Shown: piece by piece, positions 7,561-17,048 of the stretch
How positions within the stretch are numbered: position 1 is the stretch's first letter
Layout of the letters: every line of letters starts with the position of its first letter
Assembly (NCBI GenBank): GCA_005223125.1
Contig: NJBH01000009.1
Span: forward strand, 1 to 64,000
Source: Promethearchaeota archaeon Loki_b32
GTDB lineage: Archaea; Asgardarchaeota; Lokiarchaeia; Sigyniarchaeales; SOKP01
Reading direction: 5' to 3'
DNA length: 64,000 bases
The notes under the pieces: generated by a model
What the model was told of the DNA's origin: nothing
Databases searched by the model: none
The model's input: only the letters and a program-made list of their open reading frames with translations
Position numbers and translations under genes: made by a program

Positions 7561-9048
7561 ATTACCGAAAATAAGAAAGAAGAATCTTTGCTCAAATTTC
7601 TTTTAAGAGCAGTAGAACAAGCTTCTGAAGGAATTGCTATCGCTGATTTAAATGGAACTCTTAAATATTTAAATAAAGCATTTGCATCCAAGCATGGATA
7701 TAAACAAGAAAATTTGCTTGGTAAGAACTTATCGATATTCCACACTCAAGAACAAATGAAAAGTGTTGAAAAATCGAACCAAATAATTCAAACGGATGGG
7801 GAATTCTATGGAGAAATTTGGCATAAACGTAAGGATGGTACTATTTTCCCTACTTTAATGCATAATTCATTAATCCTAGATGATAATGGCAATAAAATGG
7901 GAATGATAGGTACATTCGTAGATATTACTGAACAAAAGAAACTAGGACAAAAATTAAGGGAATCTGAAGAATTGTTCCGTTCCGTTTTTGAAACTGCTGA
8001 GGACTGTATTTTTATTAAGAATCGATCCTTACAATACATACAGGTAAATAAAGCAATGGAAAAATTGTTTGATATGCCTGCTACTGAATTATTGGATAAA
8101 TCAGATGTAGACTTATTCGGAGAAGAAGCAGGAAAACATGTTATTGAAGTTGATGAGCGCGTTATTCAGGGTGAAATTATTGACGAAGAGTATACCAAAC
8201 CAATTCAAGGTGTCACCCATACATTCCATACAATAAAGATTCCACTTAAAGATTCGAAAGGCATCATTTATGGATTATGTGGTATTGCTAGAGATATTAC
8301 TGAACTAAAGAAAGCAGAGCAAAAATTAAAAGAATCAGAACAAAATTTTCGAAAGGCGTATCATCAGGTCAATTTTTATAAAGATCTTTTCACACATGAT
8401 ATAAATAACGTACTAAATAACATTTCAATTGCTATGAAACTTTGTACTGAAAAATTAGATAATCATGAAAAAATTAGTGATTACTTAAATTTAGCCAATG
8501 AAAGTATTAACAGAGGAAAAACTTTAGTTTCTAATGTCAGAAAGTTATCGCAATTAGAGGATGGTGAAGTCTTGCTAGAACCAATGGAACCACTTGGTGT
8601 GCTAAAGGAAACAATAGAATTCGTAAAGAAAAGTTTTCAAACCAAAGAAATTAATATAGATGTTGATCTAAAAAATACTCCAGTTATGATTTATGGTAAT
8701 GAATTATTATCTGATATATTTGAAAACATCCTAATTAATGCTATAAATCATAATATGAACCCTATTATTGATATTATAATTCGGGTTTCTAAAAGGAAAA
8801 GGAAGACGGTCAATTTTATTAAATTTGAATTTGCGGATAATGGAATTGGAATAACAGATGAGAGGAAGAAAGAAATTTTTGAAGGTGAATATAGAAGAGA
8901 TAGAGAAACAAAAGGTATGGGCTTTGGTTTATCATTAGTTAAAAAGATAATCACTTCTTATAATGGATTTATACGGGTTGAAAATAGAATCAAAGGAGAT
9001 TATTCTCAAGGTAGTAATTTTATTATTTTAATTCCAGAAGCAAAATGA
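7561..9048 (+). CDS. PAS-PAS sensor histidine kinase
   Basis: About 495 residues. The first PAS domain (AVEQASEGIAIADLNGTLKY to GTFVDITEQKK) and the second (FRSVFETAEDCIFIKNRSLQ to GIARDITELKK) each end in the PAC motif, followed by a coiled coil. A dimerisation segment contains FTHDINNVLNN (His in HDINN) and a HATPase_c domain with ENILINAINHN (N box), FADNGIGI (G1) and GMGFGLSLVKKI (G2). It has no membrane segment, so it is a cytosolic sensor; no response regulator lies nearby. There is no ATG/GTG/TTG before TTG 7588. ATT at 7561 follows GTGA by six bases and is taken as the start (MTENKKEES). Confidence 0.88.
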   Translation: MTENKKEESLLKFLLRAVEQASEGIAIADLNGTLKYLNKAFASKHGYKQENLLGKNLSIFHTQEQMKSVEKSNQIIQTDGEFYGEIWHKRKDGTIFPTLMHNSLILDDNGNKMGMIGTFVDITEQKKLGQKLRESEELFRSVFETAEDCIFIKNRSLQYIQVNKAMEKLFDMPATELLDKSDVDLFGEEAGKHVIEVDERVIQGEIIDEEYTKPIQGVTHTFHTIKIPLKDSKGIIYGLCGIARDITELKKAEQKLKESEQNFRKAYHQVNFYKDLFTHDINNVLNNISIAMKLCTEKLDNHEKISDYLNLANESINRGKTLVSNVRKLSQLEDGEVLLEPMEPLGVLKETIEFVKKSFQTKEINIDVDLKNTPVMIYGNELLSDIFENILINAINHNMNPIIDIIIRVSKRKRKTVNFIKFEFADNGIGITDERKKEIFEGEYRRDRETKGMGFGLSLVKKIITSYNGFIRVENRIKGDYSQGSNFIILIPEAK

Positions 9049-9244
9049 ACTCTATTCTCCAATAAGTCGGACATTCTTTAATATTTATAATAACCAATTT
9101 CCAATAAAAATTTCTATAGAAACTCAAAATTCAATTTTAGTCAATTTCTTGTTTAAATGTAGATCTAAAAAAAATGGGAAAAATTATACCTAAATCCTTT
9201 AAAACCTAAATTCTCTTTCGCATATGTAAGGAAAGGTTATTTAG

Positions 9245-9592
9245 ATGAAGGTTAAAAAAATTAGTATAACCCCAGAGAAGATAATCATAGATATAGTATT
9301 ATGTCCTAAAACTAATTTATACTTACAGAGTCTATACTGCCATAGATGTGGTTATTTTAAATCAGATGAGGACGCTAATATTAAATGTAATTATAAAAAA
9401 CCCCAATTAAACATTTCAGATCATCAAAAAGACGAATTAATAAAAATATTCTCAGAGATTAAAAATAGAAAAGAAGATTTCTCTCAACAATTAGAAGATA
9501 AAGAAAAAATTGAATCTAAAATAAATACTGAAATACTTCGAGAAGAACTTTTACGAGCGTTAAAGAAGAAGAAAGATGCAATTAATATATAG
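9245..9592 (+). CDS. Hypothetical Cys-motif protein with coiled coil
   Basis: 115 residues. The N-terminal half has Cys at CPKTNLYLQSLYCHRCGYF and later IKC, giving a C-x12-C-x2-C...C set that could bind one zinc. The C-terminal half is a charged helix likely to form a coiled coil (about 60-105). AGGT occurs 9 bases before the ATG. The CP...CxxCxYF layout is common in small archaeal proteins of unknown role. Neighbours give no clue. Confidence 0.7.
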   Translation: MKVKKISITPEKIIIDIVLCPKTNLYLQSLYCHRCGYFKSDEDANIKCNYKKPQLNISDHQKDELIKIFSEIKNRKEDFSQQLEDKEKIESKINTEILREELLRALKKKKDAINI

Positions 9593-9673
9593 TGTAATTT
9601 ACATAGATTATAGAGAATTTAACCTATATTATGATTTTGTACTCTAATCCATTCTGATTTTAATGATTTTACA

Positions 9674-10300
9674 TCATGTATTTCTATATTGATTATTCCA
9701 ATGTACAAAGATCTGGAATTTAAAAGCTTTCCCTTTATATTCACCATCACTTATAGCTGAGAATTCAAATCCATTATACTCATGCCAATAAATAGATGCT
9801 TTGTTAAATAATGGTTTTTCTACAATAAAGGCAACAACTGGAGGATTCAGTTTTAATAAAGCTTCTTGAAAAATAGCAGTACCAACACCTTTACGTTTAT
9901 ATTCAGGCAAAATACTTACTTGATCTAAATAAGCAAATTCAGTTTTTTCATTAAGGAGTAAATCCTTGGTTCTTTCATTTTCGAAAGAAAGATTACCGAC
10001 AACATCACGAACTTTTATTATATTGTATTTTTTTCTATGAATGCTCGCAAAACCTACAATTTTACCATTATTATCTTTCGCTATATAAATATCGATAAAA
10101 GGATCTTCAATTAGTTTTTTGTAATAACCTATATCTACTTCTTTACGCAAAAACCCTTCATATTCTAACTCCTTTCTTTGTTTTTCTGAAATTTCATCAA
10201 CATTCCTTATTTCAATTAAATTTTGCTTAAGAGCATCAAATATCCCTTGAGCATCTTCTAAACTCGCAATTCCGACGTTAATGTCAATTTTTTCTGTCAT
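9674..10300 (-). CDS. GNAT-family N-acetyltransferase
   Basis: 208 residues. The acetyl-CoA binding motif A is VSILPEYKRKGVGTAIFQEA (about 128-147), with IYIAKDNNGKIVGFASIH as the preceding beta-hairpin and SIYWHEYNGFEFSA as the B region. The substrate cannot be told. It has its own transcription unit facing the next gene's promoter region. Confidence 0.88.
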   Translation of the reverse strand: MTEKIDINVGIASLEDAQGIFDALKQNLIEIRNVDEISEKQRKELEYEGFLRKEVDIGYYKKLIEDPFIDIYIAKDNNGKIVGFASIHRKKYNIIKVRDVVGNLSFENERTKDLLLNEKTEFAYLDQVSILPEYKRKGVGTAIFQEALLKLNPPVVAFIVEKPLFNKASIYWHEYNGFEFSAISDGEYKGKAFKFQIFVHWNNQYRNT

Positions 10301-10475
10301 TTTTAATTATTGCCTTTTTATCCTTGCAATTTAAAAATTAAATTAATACTCTTAATAAAAAGAAAAAGTTTTATATTTTTTTGTGATAAAAATGGTATTG
10401 TAGTTTTTAATTAAATGAGATTATTTTAAATTTTTAAGAAATATAGTATATATTAACAATTTTTATGGGATATTT

Positions 10476-11876
10476 ATGACATCTACAACATCAGAAGAAG
10501 ATTATACATTTAAAGTAACCCTTGTATTTTGGAAATTCTACGAATTAGGGTTATACTTTGAGCAAACTCAAGTGAGAGAATTCTTGGAACAAGAAGGTTC
10601 TTTAAAACTCTATAAAGATTATCGGTTTAAAATTGACATGCCGGATGGTAGGAAAATCGATCAACCATTAAAGTGGATTTCTAGTCAATCACATAATTAT
10701 GCGCCTGTATGTTTCAAGATAGGGGAATCAGATAGATTTTCTTGTGCCACTACTTCAAATATAGTAGGAAAAATCAGATTAGAGGGACATATTCATTATG
10801 GTTCTGTACTAGTTATTCATTGCGAGCTGATATTTGATAATTATCATAAAATTGAGGAATTTATTGAAACTTCTCAGCCATCTAACATGATTCTTGAGAG
10901 TACAGGCAAACCTATAACTGAAAAGTTTATTGAGATAAGGGATAATGTTATAAGCATATTGAAAAAGGAAAATTATCCAGCTAAAACAAAATTGGAATCA
11001 GTTTTAGAACCTTGGCATCATACATGGATCATCTGGGATGCAAAACCAGATTTTAATCGAGCCGATTATCGATTCATTGGAAATGAAATTGGAAAAAATG
11101 CCAACTATTCAATTGGACTCACATTACGGACCGATAAATATCGAGAATTAGATCCCGTGGCTTATAGAGATCAAATTAATCTGAAGAATCTAGCTCCATA
11201 TAAAGATGAATTCGTTATGATTACGCATGCGGGTAATGTTGTAATTCCTGGCCCAGGCCTTTTAGATCCTTATACAATGAAAAATCTCCTTATAGATACT
11301 CTGTTTGGACCAGAAGTAGGCAATGTTCAAAGGTTTTTAATATTAATGCATATGGAGAATATTTTAGTTGTCGCTGAGAAATTTGATAGAATCATCTCAG
11401 AAACTCGAGCAATGGAAGAAGATCTAACTTTAAGAGATAAAATAGATAATCTGGAAGAATTAGAGACTGAATTAAATAGAATTATTCTCGAATTAAATAA
11501 AGATGTAATAATCTCAAAAATCACCCGTTTATTGTTTACAAGCACATTTAAAACGAGTATGTTCAACGAGCAAATTGAAAAATTAGATGGTTTTACATTC
11601 TCAAAAGCAACAGATGATGTTATTTCGAGGATTAGAAAAACTCTCAATAGGCAACGTAATACTCTGAATACTAAATCGTCAGCGATCGAAAACAAATTTC
11701 TAGCAATTCTTAATTATCTTGCTTTGTTTGAATTAGCTACTTTAGTGATTTCCTTAACTTTAGGCGATATTTTCGCAGAAGATCTTCCAGGTATTGGTAT
11801 TATTCAGATTATAGTAGCATTATCTATAGTTATAATAGCTATTATATTATTAAGAATGCAAGAAAGAAAGCTATAG
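10476..11876 (+). CDS. Hypothetical protein: large soluble domain, coiled coil, two C-terminal membrane helices
   Basis: 466 residues. Residues 1-290 form a mixed alpha/beta soluble part without a motif I recognise (FWKFYELGLYFEQTQVREFL, PWHHTWIIWDAKPDF, PYKDEFVMITHAGNVVIPGPG). Residues about 300-405 are charged helices suited to a coiled coil. Two membrane helices (about 408-428 and 437-458) then end the chain at RMQERKL. The overall order resembles CorA-type proteins, but the GMN loop is absent: the turn reads TLGDIFAEDLPGIG. It is probably a membrane-anchored cytosolic sensor or assembly. Function unknown. Confidence 0.72.
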   Translation: MTSTTSEEDYTFKVTLVFWKFYELGLYFEQTQVREFLEQEGSLKLYKDYRFKIDMPDGRKIDQPLKWISSQSHNYAPVCFKIGESDRFSCATTSNIVGKIRLEGHIHYGSVLVIHCELIFDNYHKIEEFIETSQPSNMILESTGKPITEKFIEIRDNVISILKKENYPAKTKLESVLEPWHHTWIIWDAKPDFNRADYRFIGNEIGKNANYSIGLTLRTDKYRELDPVAYRDQINLKNLAPYKDEFVMITHAGNVVIPGPGLLDPYTMKNLLIDTLFGPEVGNVQRFLILMHMENILVVAEKFDRIISETRAMEEDLTLRDKIDNLEELETELNRIILELNKDVIISKITRLLFTSTFKTSMFNEQIEKLDGFTFSKATDDVISRIRKTLNRQRNTLNTKSSAIENKFLAILNYLALFELATLVISLTLGDIFAEDLPGIGIIQIIVALSIVIIAIILLRMQERKL

Positions 11877-11943
11877 AAAACTAAATGATTTTTTTTTCTT
11901 TATTTAAATATAAAGTGAAACATGTGAGTACTGAAAACTAAAA

Positions 11944-13092
11944 ATGGTTGATTTTATTAAAATAAGGGGAAATCCCACTGAAAGAGGATTCCAACAGGGA
12001 GAACAGCTGAAAGATAAAATTCACAACACATTTGATATTGTTTTCCATTCAAAAATGTTTTCAGAGGTAACCTCTAAATTAATACCACTCTCGATTATTA
12101 AGCTTGCTTTAGGTATAATGGGTAAGAAAAATTTAAAGAAATCATTACAGCAATTACTACCAAATCAGTATAAAAAGATGAAGGCTCTGAGTAGAGCAGC
12201 TGAAATAAAAGGAAGATTAATTTATGGAGTTTATTTTATAGAAGTAATGTCAGGAGACCCAAAATCTTTATACAAAAACCCTCCAGTTCAAGCTTGTTCA
12301 ATGATTTTTGCTCTTCCTGAAGCTACTTCAGATAAGTTGATGATATTTGGACGTAATTATGATTTTCCAAATGTTCTTCAACCATTCCAGGTGGTTCGTG
12401 AGGAAATACCTGATAATGCATATAAAAATTTAAATTTCACCCAATATCCTTTTATCGGTTGTCATATGGGAATGAATGAAAAGGGATTAGCGATCGGTTA
12501 TAATTATGGTCGTTCTTGGAAAAAAAAACCACTGGATTTTAGGTTAAAAGGTGTACCTGGTACTTTTATTGTACAGGAAGTTTTGGAAACTTGTGCAACA
12601 ACCCAAGAAGCTGTAGATTTTATTACTAAATTCACCGCACGAGCAAATGGTTGCCATTTTGGGCTTATGGATACTTCTGGAGATACTTGTGTTATTGAAA
12701 CTACCAGCACTCGCCACGCAATTCGTAAGCCTGAAGATGGAATTCTGGCTCACACTAACCATTACCAGACAGAAGAACTTAAAGATGCTAACCTACCTGA
12801 ATATGTAAGATTCAAAATGGATGATATGGATATCTCTCCTATTGAATCTCCTATAAGACGTTATCAAAGAGAAATTGAGCTTTTAGAGAAAAACAAAGGT
12901 CAAATTACCATGAATACAATTAAAAGCATTTTAAGCGATCATGAGAATAGAGAACCTGATGATTTTACAGTTTGTACTCACGGACCATCTGCGGGTACAT
13001 TAGGATCCATAATTGTACTTCCCACAAAAAGAGAATTTTGGGTTACTGATAATCATCCATGTAGTTCTGAATATGAGAAATTTGTATTATAA
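11944..13092 (+). CDS. C45-family Ntn-hydrolase (acyl-CoA:6-APA acyltransferase-like)
   Basis: 382 residues. The N-terminal RGNPTERGFQQGEQLKDKI pattern is the C45 pro-region. Self-cleavage would occur before Cys in VQACSMIFA (about Cys117), making it the nucleophile. Then come FGRNYDFP, GCHMGMNEKGLAIGYN, NGCHFGLMDTSGDTCVIE and the AHTNHYQ run typical of these amidases. Substrates in the family are amides such as acyl-amino acids; the actual one is unknown. It is followed after 13 bases by a small membrane gene. Confidence 0.88.
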   Translation: MVDFIKIRGNPTERGFQQGEQLKDKIHNTFDIVFHSKMFSEVTSKLIPLSIIKLALGIMGKKNLKKSLQQLLPNQYKKMKALSRAAEIKGRLIYGVYFIEVMSGDPKSLYKNPPVQACSMIFALPEATSDKLMIFGRNYDFPNVLQPFQVVREEIPDNAYKNLNFTQYPFIGCHMGMNEKGLAIGYNYGRSWKKKPLDFRLKGVPGTFIVQEVLETCATTQEAVDFITKFTARANGCHFGLMDTSGDTCVIETTSTRHAIRKPEDGILAHTNHYQTEELKDANLPEYVRFKMDDMDISPIESPIRRYQREIELLEKNKGQITMNTIKSILSDHENREPDDFTVCTHGPSAGTLGSIIVLPTKREFWVTDNHPCSSEYEKFVL

Positions 13093-13105
13093 TTAAATAA
13101 TTGAA

Positions 13106-13558
13106 ATGGTAATTACTATTGTATTAATAGCAAAAACCAAAGATGATGTTGGAAAGGCTGCTATCGACGTTTTTAGTTTTAGTCACCTAATTTTTGGATA
13201 TTTATTATATCCTATCTTGCATTGCATCATTTATATATCAGTAAGGGTTTATTCTAATTTTGCTTGTTTACTTGGAACTATTTTAATGAGCTTATTCTGG
13301 GAAGCTATAGAAAATACATTACTCTACAGAAAAGGAATCAAGTTCGGCAATAGACGTGATAGTTTAAAAAATAGCTTGATGGATATTTACTTTTTCTCAT
13401 CCGGTGGTGTAATCTCCATGTATAATCTCACTCACGGTCTTATCTACTTTTTGATTAGCACTTTTATATTCTTAAATAGTCTATTATTTCTGATAATGGT
13501 ATACGCATTCAAGATCTTAGGATTTTCAAGTCCCTTATCAAAAATGAAGAAAAATTAA
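13106..13558 (+). CDS. Membrane protein resembling the DUF2585/UPF0314 group
   Basis: 150 residues with four or so hydrophobic segments. The pattern SFSHLIFGYLLYP, then WEAIENTLLYRKGI...GNRRDSLKNSLMDI, follows the layout of UPF0314-type proteins, where W-E-x2-EN and GD-x3-NS-x2-D are conserved. The family function is unknown; it may bind a polar lipid head group. It probably shares a transcript with the C45 hydrolase. Confidence 0.6.
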   Translation: MVITIVLIAKTKDDVGKAAIDVFSFSHLIFGYLLYPILHCIIYISVRVYSNFACLLGTILMSLFWEAIENTLLYRKGIKFGNRRDSLKNSLMDIYFFSSGGVISMYNLTHGLIYFLISTFIFLNSLLFLIMVYAFKILGFSSPLSKMKKN

Positions 13559-13585
13559 AAAAATTAAAATTAAAATTTGATATTA

Positions 13586-14392
13586 TCACCAATATTCTTC
13601 CTTAACGATACAATAGAAAATAGGGACACCGATCAAAAACGGAATAAGTAAAGTTCCAAACATTGGCCAAAATGCTTGGATCCCCCATTGGAATCCCGCA
13701 ACTATTATTGCTGAAATTATTAAATCACATACAATAGCAGAAATTAGAAGCCATATAAAGATTCTAAAAGCTCTTGATTCATAATATCGTTGATCTTTAG
13801 TAAATACTCCCGCTTTTTGTACCTCTTTAATTTGATCTCGCGGAATTTTACCTACTTTACCAATATCTAGTCGTTTAAGATTTCTTAAATGATCAACACC
13901 TTTTATTTCAGAAATAGAATTACCATTCAAATAAATCGCATTTAGTTTGTGTATATTCTCTAATCCCGTTATTTCGTTAATTTGATTTTGTTCAAGGAAG
14001 AGAGTCATTAAATCTTTAAGTGAATCTAATCCAGTAATTTCCCTAATAACGTTTCTATTCAATTTCAGAATTCTCAATCTCTTCAGATTTTCAAGTCCCG
14101 TAATCTGTGTAATATTATTTCCAGAAAGATCTAAAAAAACTAAATTTGGCAAGTTTTGAAGCCCGGTAATATCAGTTATAGCATTATTAGAGAGATCTAA
14201 ATGAACTAAATTTGGAAAATTATCAAGGCCTCTTATTTCCGCTATATGATTATTTGAGAGATCCAGATGTGCTAGGAAAGGCAGATTATTCAATCCTGAA
14301 ATCTCATCAAAGGTTGTAATTCTTTTATTTCTTAAGTTTAAAATATTTTTCTTTACCTTATATGTCTTATCTCTTATAGTTACAAATGACAT
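13586..14392 (-). CDS. SDS22-like leucine-rich repeat protein with C-terminal membrane anchor
   Basis: 268 residues. From about residue 18 to 175 there are seven 22-residue LRRs of consensus LxxLxLSxNxIxxIxGLxNLxN (for example NLVHLDLSNNAITDITGLQN). A cap and a linker follow, then two membrane helices (about 210-232 and 240-262). The DNA shows the matching 66-base periodicity. The irregular 22-residue type is common in eukaryotic SDS22 and in Asgard genomes. With no N-terminal signal, the LRR arc is probably cytosolic and tethered to the membrane as a protein-docking surface. Partner unknown. Confidence 0.88.
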   Translation of the reverse strand: MSFVTIRDKTYKVKKNILNLRNKRITTFDEISGLNNLPFLAHLDLSNNHIAEIRGLDNFPNLVHLDLSNNAITDITGLQNLPNLVFLDLSGNNITQITGLENLKRLRILKLNRNVIREITGLDSLKDLMTLFLEQNQINEITGLENIHKLNAIYLNGNSISEIKGVDHLRNLKRLDIGKVGKIPRDQIKEVQKAGVFTKDQRYYESRAFRIFIWLLISAIVCDLIISAIIVAGFQWGIQAFWPMFGTLLIPFLIGVPIFYCIVKEEYW

Positions 14393-14575
14393 TTAACTCA
14401 ATTATTCATATAATTATGGATTACTACTATAATTTATCAAGTAAGCCATGAATATATAACTATTTTGCCAAAAAGATTAAATATAAACTTGAATATTTAA
14501 AAATTAATCCAATTTTTTCGCATCAAGCGATAATTTGAATATTAGAATTATATTTATAAAAGGAAATTATTAATC

Positions 14576-15286
14576 ATGACTGGTAAGAAAATTTTAGTTG
14601 GTTACTCTAGTTTATATGGGTATGTAGAAGAAATCTCATTGGAGATCTCAAAGATTTTAGAGCAAAAAGGATTTTTAGTTCATCCGATAAATCTAAAAAA
14701 AGTGAGAAGTAGTAAATGGCCATATATCGGGGAATATACTGGTATATTAGTAGGTTCATCTTCAGAAATGGCGAGATATGCTCTTTCTAGGTATGGCCCT
14801 GGAAAAATTGTGAGGAGAGACCCCAAAAATTTCTTAAGAACAAACCTTAACGAAATAAGTCAAACCAACAAGATTCTAGGAATTTTTAGAAGCGACCCTT
14901 TAGATTTTTCTGTTATTTTAAATCCAGATCCCGCTGCGAATTTACTAGAAGAACTAATTATAAAAAAATTTGGTTATAAACCGTCAATATGTGCTTGGTT
15001 CGGCCCTGTTATTGATTTTAAGTCCAAAAAGTTTAGATATGATATAAAAAGATATATGAGACGGGAGTTAAAAAAGATAAGTAGAAAGACAGGACTTGAG
15101 TTTAATTTGAGAGGCCATAATGACTTTCGTGATTGGGAACGCATTAACGAATTTACAATGAGATTTGCTGAAATGGTAGATCCTTCATTAAAATCTTCTG
15201 GGGGTTCAGATACTTGTCCTGGTTGTGGCACAAAAATTAACCCATCCTGGAAATTCTGTGCAGATTGTAATTATAAGCTTAATTAA
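14576..15286 (+). CDS. Flavodoxin-fold protein with C-terminal zinc ribbon
   Basis: 236 residues. The N-terminus ILVGYSSLYGYVEEISLEIS carries a flavodoxin-like phosphate loop, followed by GILVGSSSEMARYA. It resembles the HemG/menaquinone-dependent protoporphyrinogen oxidase branch. The last 25 residues are a zinc ribbon, CPGCGTKINPSWKFCADC. Fusion of a flavodoxin domain to a free-standing ribbon suggests a docking or assembly role in electron transfer. The exact partner is unknown. Its 3' end converges with the next gene. Confidence 0.78.
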   Translation: MTGKKILVGYSSLYGYVEEISLEISKILEQKGFLVHPINLKKVRSSKWPYIGEYTGILVGSSSEMARYALSRYGPGKIVRRDPKNFLRTNLNEISQTNKILGIFRSDPLDFSVILNPDPAANLLEELIIKKFGYKPSICAWFGPVIDFKSKKFRYDIKRYMRRELKKISRKTGLEFNLRGHNDFRDWERINEFTMRFAEMVDPSLKSSGGSDTCPGCGTKINPSWKFCADCNYKLN

Positions 15287-15324
15287 GTAAATAAACAATA
15301 AAGAACTTCATAAAAAGTATAAAT

Positions 15325-15357
15325 AATAGAAAAAAGGAAAAAAATAATTTTTTTTTA
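15325..15357. terminator. Convergent A/T-run terminator
   Basis: Between the convergent stops, an A-rich run is followed directly by a nine-base T run (AAAAAAATAATTTTTTTTT). Read from either strand this gives the oligo-T tract that ends archaeal transcripts. No strong hairpin is required. Confidence 0.5.
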
Positions 15358-15843
15358 ATATCTCGTTCTGGTCGCTTGAATACGGAGTTTAGCTTTTGTA
15401 TTTTCTTTTTCGTCTTGTAAAATAACATATTGTGTTTTTGATGGCAGTTTTATCTCAAATTCTTGTTCAGCAACAGTTTCATCCTTTTTCAAGTGATCTC
15501 TTTCTCTTAGAATAACTTTAATTTTCTGTATAGCGGGTTTACCTACTCGAACGGTTTTAAATTGACTCCAGAGAGACATGTCCGCTCGACTGGTAAATTC
15601 TTGATTCTTTTGCAATTTTATAGTGCCTTTGTCTGGCCATCGTGCTTTGAACGTTTTTGGACCATCCACTTTGAAATAAAATTCTCCCCGCCATCCCATA
15701 ATATCATAATCTTTCAGAGTTTTCAAACTCATTAAACCTATACTAAGTAAATAGCGTTCTTTTTCTTCTCCTACTTGATCTTGCGTAAAACTTTGATCTT
15801 TCGCGTATGTCTTTTTAGATTTAGCATAATAACGTCTTGGAAT
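15355..15843 (-). CDS. Hypothetical beta-rich protein with AUU start
   Basis: 162 residues if started at ATT 15843, which lies seven bases after GGTGA. The 37 codons before the first ATG (15732) are open, lack any ATG/GTG/TTG, and encode a normal-looking basic N-terminus (PRRYYAKSKKTYAKDQSF). The rest alternates short hydrophobic strands, suggesting a beta-sandwich (FYFKVDGPKTFKARW, KIKVILRERD, KLRIQATRTRY). No family recognised. The tandem GEFYFKV and EFEIKLP strands could suit a C2-like fold, which is a guess. Confidence 0.7.
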   Translation of the reverse strand: MPRRYYAKSKKTYAKDQSFTQDQVGEEKERYLLSIGLMSLKTLKDYDIMGWRGEFYFKVDGPKTFKARWPDKGTIKLQKNQEFTSRADMSLWSQFKTVRVGKPAIQKIKVILRERDHLKKDETVAEQEFEIKLPSKTQYVILQDEKENTKAKLRIQATRTRY

Positions 15844-16010
15844 CTTTTTCTCACCTTATAATTTTGATTAAATTTGATTTATTTTTTTAACTCTAATATA
15901 GTGCTAAAGTATATATGTTTTTTTTGTTAATTTATTAAAAACTTAATAGAAACATCAATATCAAATTGAACCCAGCAATTTTAAAATTAGATTAAATCCA
16001 ATTTTTTTTT

Positions 16011-16937
16011 TTATTTATAATTTATAATAAGTACCGCAACTAATACAATAATTCCACCAAGAATATTCACCAAAACAATTGTTTCACTTCTTTGAAGTAA
16101 CAACGAGAAGATAAGTGTAAGAAAAGGTTCGATATATAAGAATGAGGCCACATTAGAAGATTTTAATATCTTTTGCGAATTTTGCCAGATAAAATAACCT
16201 AAAACATAGCAACCAAGCCCTAGATATATTGCACAAATGAATAATAGAAAATTGGAGAAGTTATTAATGAAAATCATAAGTTCACCATTCAATATAATAA
16301 AAATTAATAATTCAATGGTACCAATATAAGCCACATATTTATTGATAGTGTTACTAGAGTTAGGTTTGGATATTTTTTTAGTAGCTGTCGAATAAACTGC
16401 CCATAATAATGGAGTCATTAATGCAAATAAATAACCTATAAAATAAGGAGATTCAGGGGTAAGTGTGGTAATATCTCCTCCTGTTACTAATAAGAATCCT
16501 CCAATTGTAGCAATTACAAATCCTATTATTTTAAAAGTATTTAGTTTTTCTTTAAAAAAAACTGATGCTAAAATTGTAATAATAACCGGTGTGATTAAAC
16601 AAACAAATAATGCTGGAAGAGATGGTCCGATTATTTCTATTGCTGAGTATTGAGCAAGGAAAAATAATGAAACTCCTGTAAAACTTGAGAGTATGATTAA
16701 AATCCAATCATTTTTTGAAAGTTTTTTGTTAGTAATCGCATCCTCTCTCACATGTATGACTTTTTTCTTCTTTATTTTAAAATAAAGATCAATTATGAGA
16801 AATGTACATGATGCGATTACGAACCGATATAATGCGATAGATAAGGGCGGAATAAATTCTACAGCAATATCGACCACTACAAACGAAAAGCCCCAAATAA
16901 TAACCATAAAAATTAATTCTAAATAAACACGTAGCAT
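16011..16937 (-). CDS. EamA/DMT-family transporter
   Basis: 308 residues with ten predicted membrane helices in two EamA repeats. It starts LELIFMVIIWGFSFVVVDIA, and the second repeat has YLFALMTPLLWAVYSTATKK. ASFLYIEPFLTLIFSLLLQ with a final GGIIVLVAVLIINYK is typical. DMT carriers move metabolites or amino acids; the substrate cannot be read from sequence. It is a monocistronic unit. Confidence 0.9.
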   Translation of the reverse strand: MLRVYLELIFMVIIWGFSFVVVDIAVEFIPPLSIALYRFVIASCTFLIIDLYFKIKKKKVIHVREDAITNKKLSKNDWILIILSSFTGVSLFFLAQYSAIEIIGPSLPALFVCLITPVIITILASVFFKEKLNTFKIIGFVIATIGGFLLVTGGDITTLTPESPYFIGYLFALMTPLLWAVYSTATKKISKPNSSNTINKYVAYIGTIELLIFIILNGELMIFINNFSNFLLFICAIYLGLGCYVLGYFIWQNSQKILKSSNVASFLYIEPFLTLIFSLLLQRSETIVLVNILGGIIVLVAVLIINYK

Positions 16938-17048
16938 TTAATATCAAACAGTAATCAGTTAATAATCATTATTTTAACAAAAATTTCTACTTTGATGATT
17001 TATTAAAATAATTTAATAATAGAAAATTAAATACATTAATATTTATTT

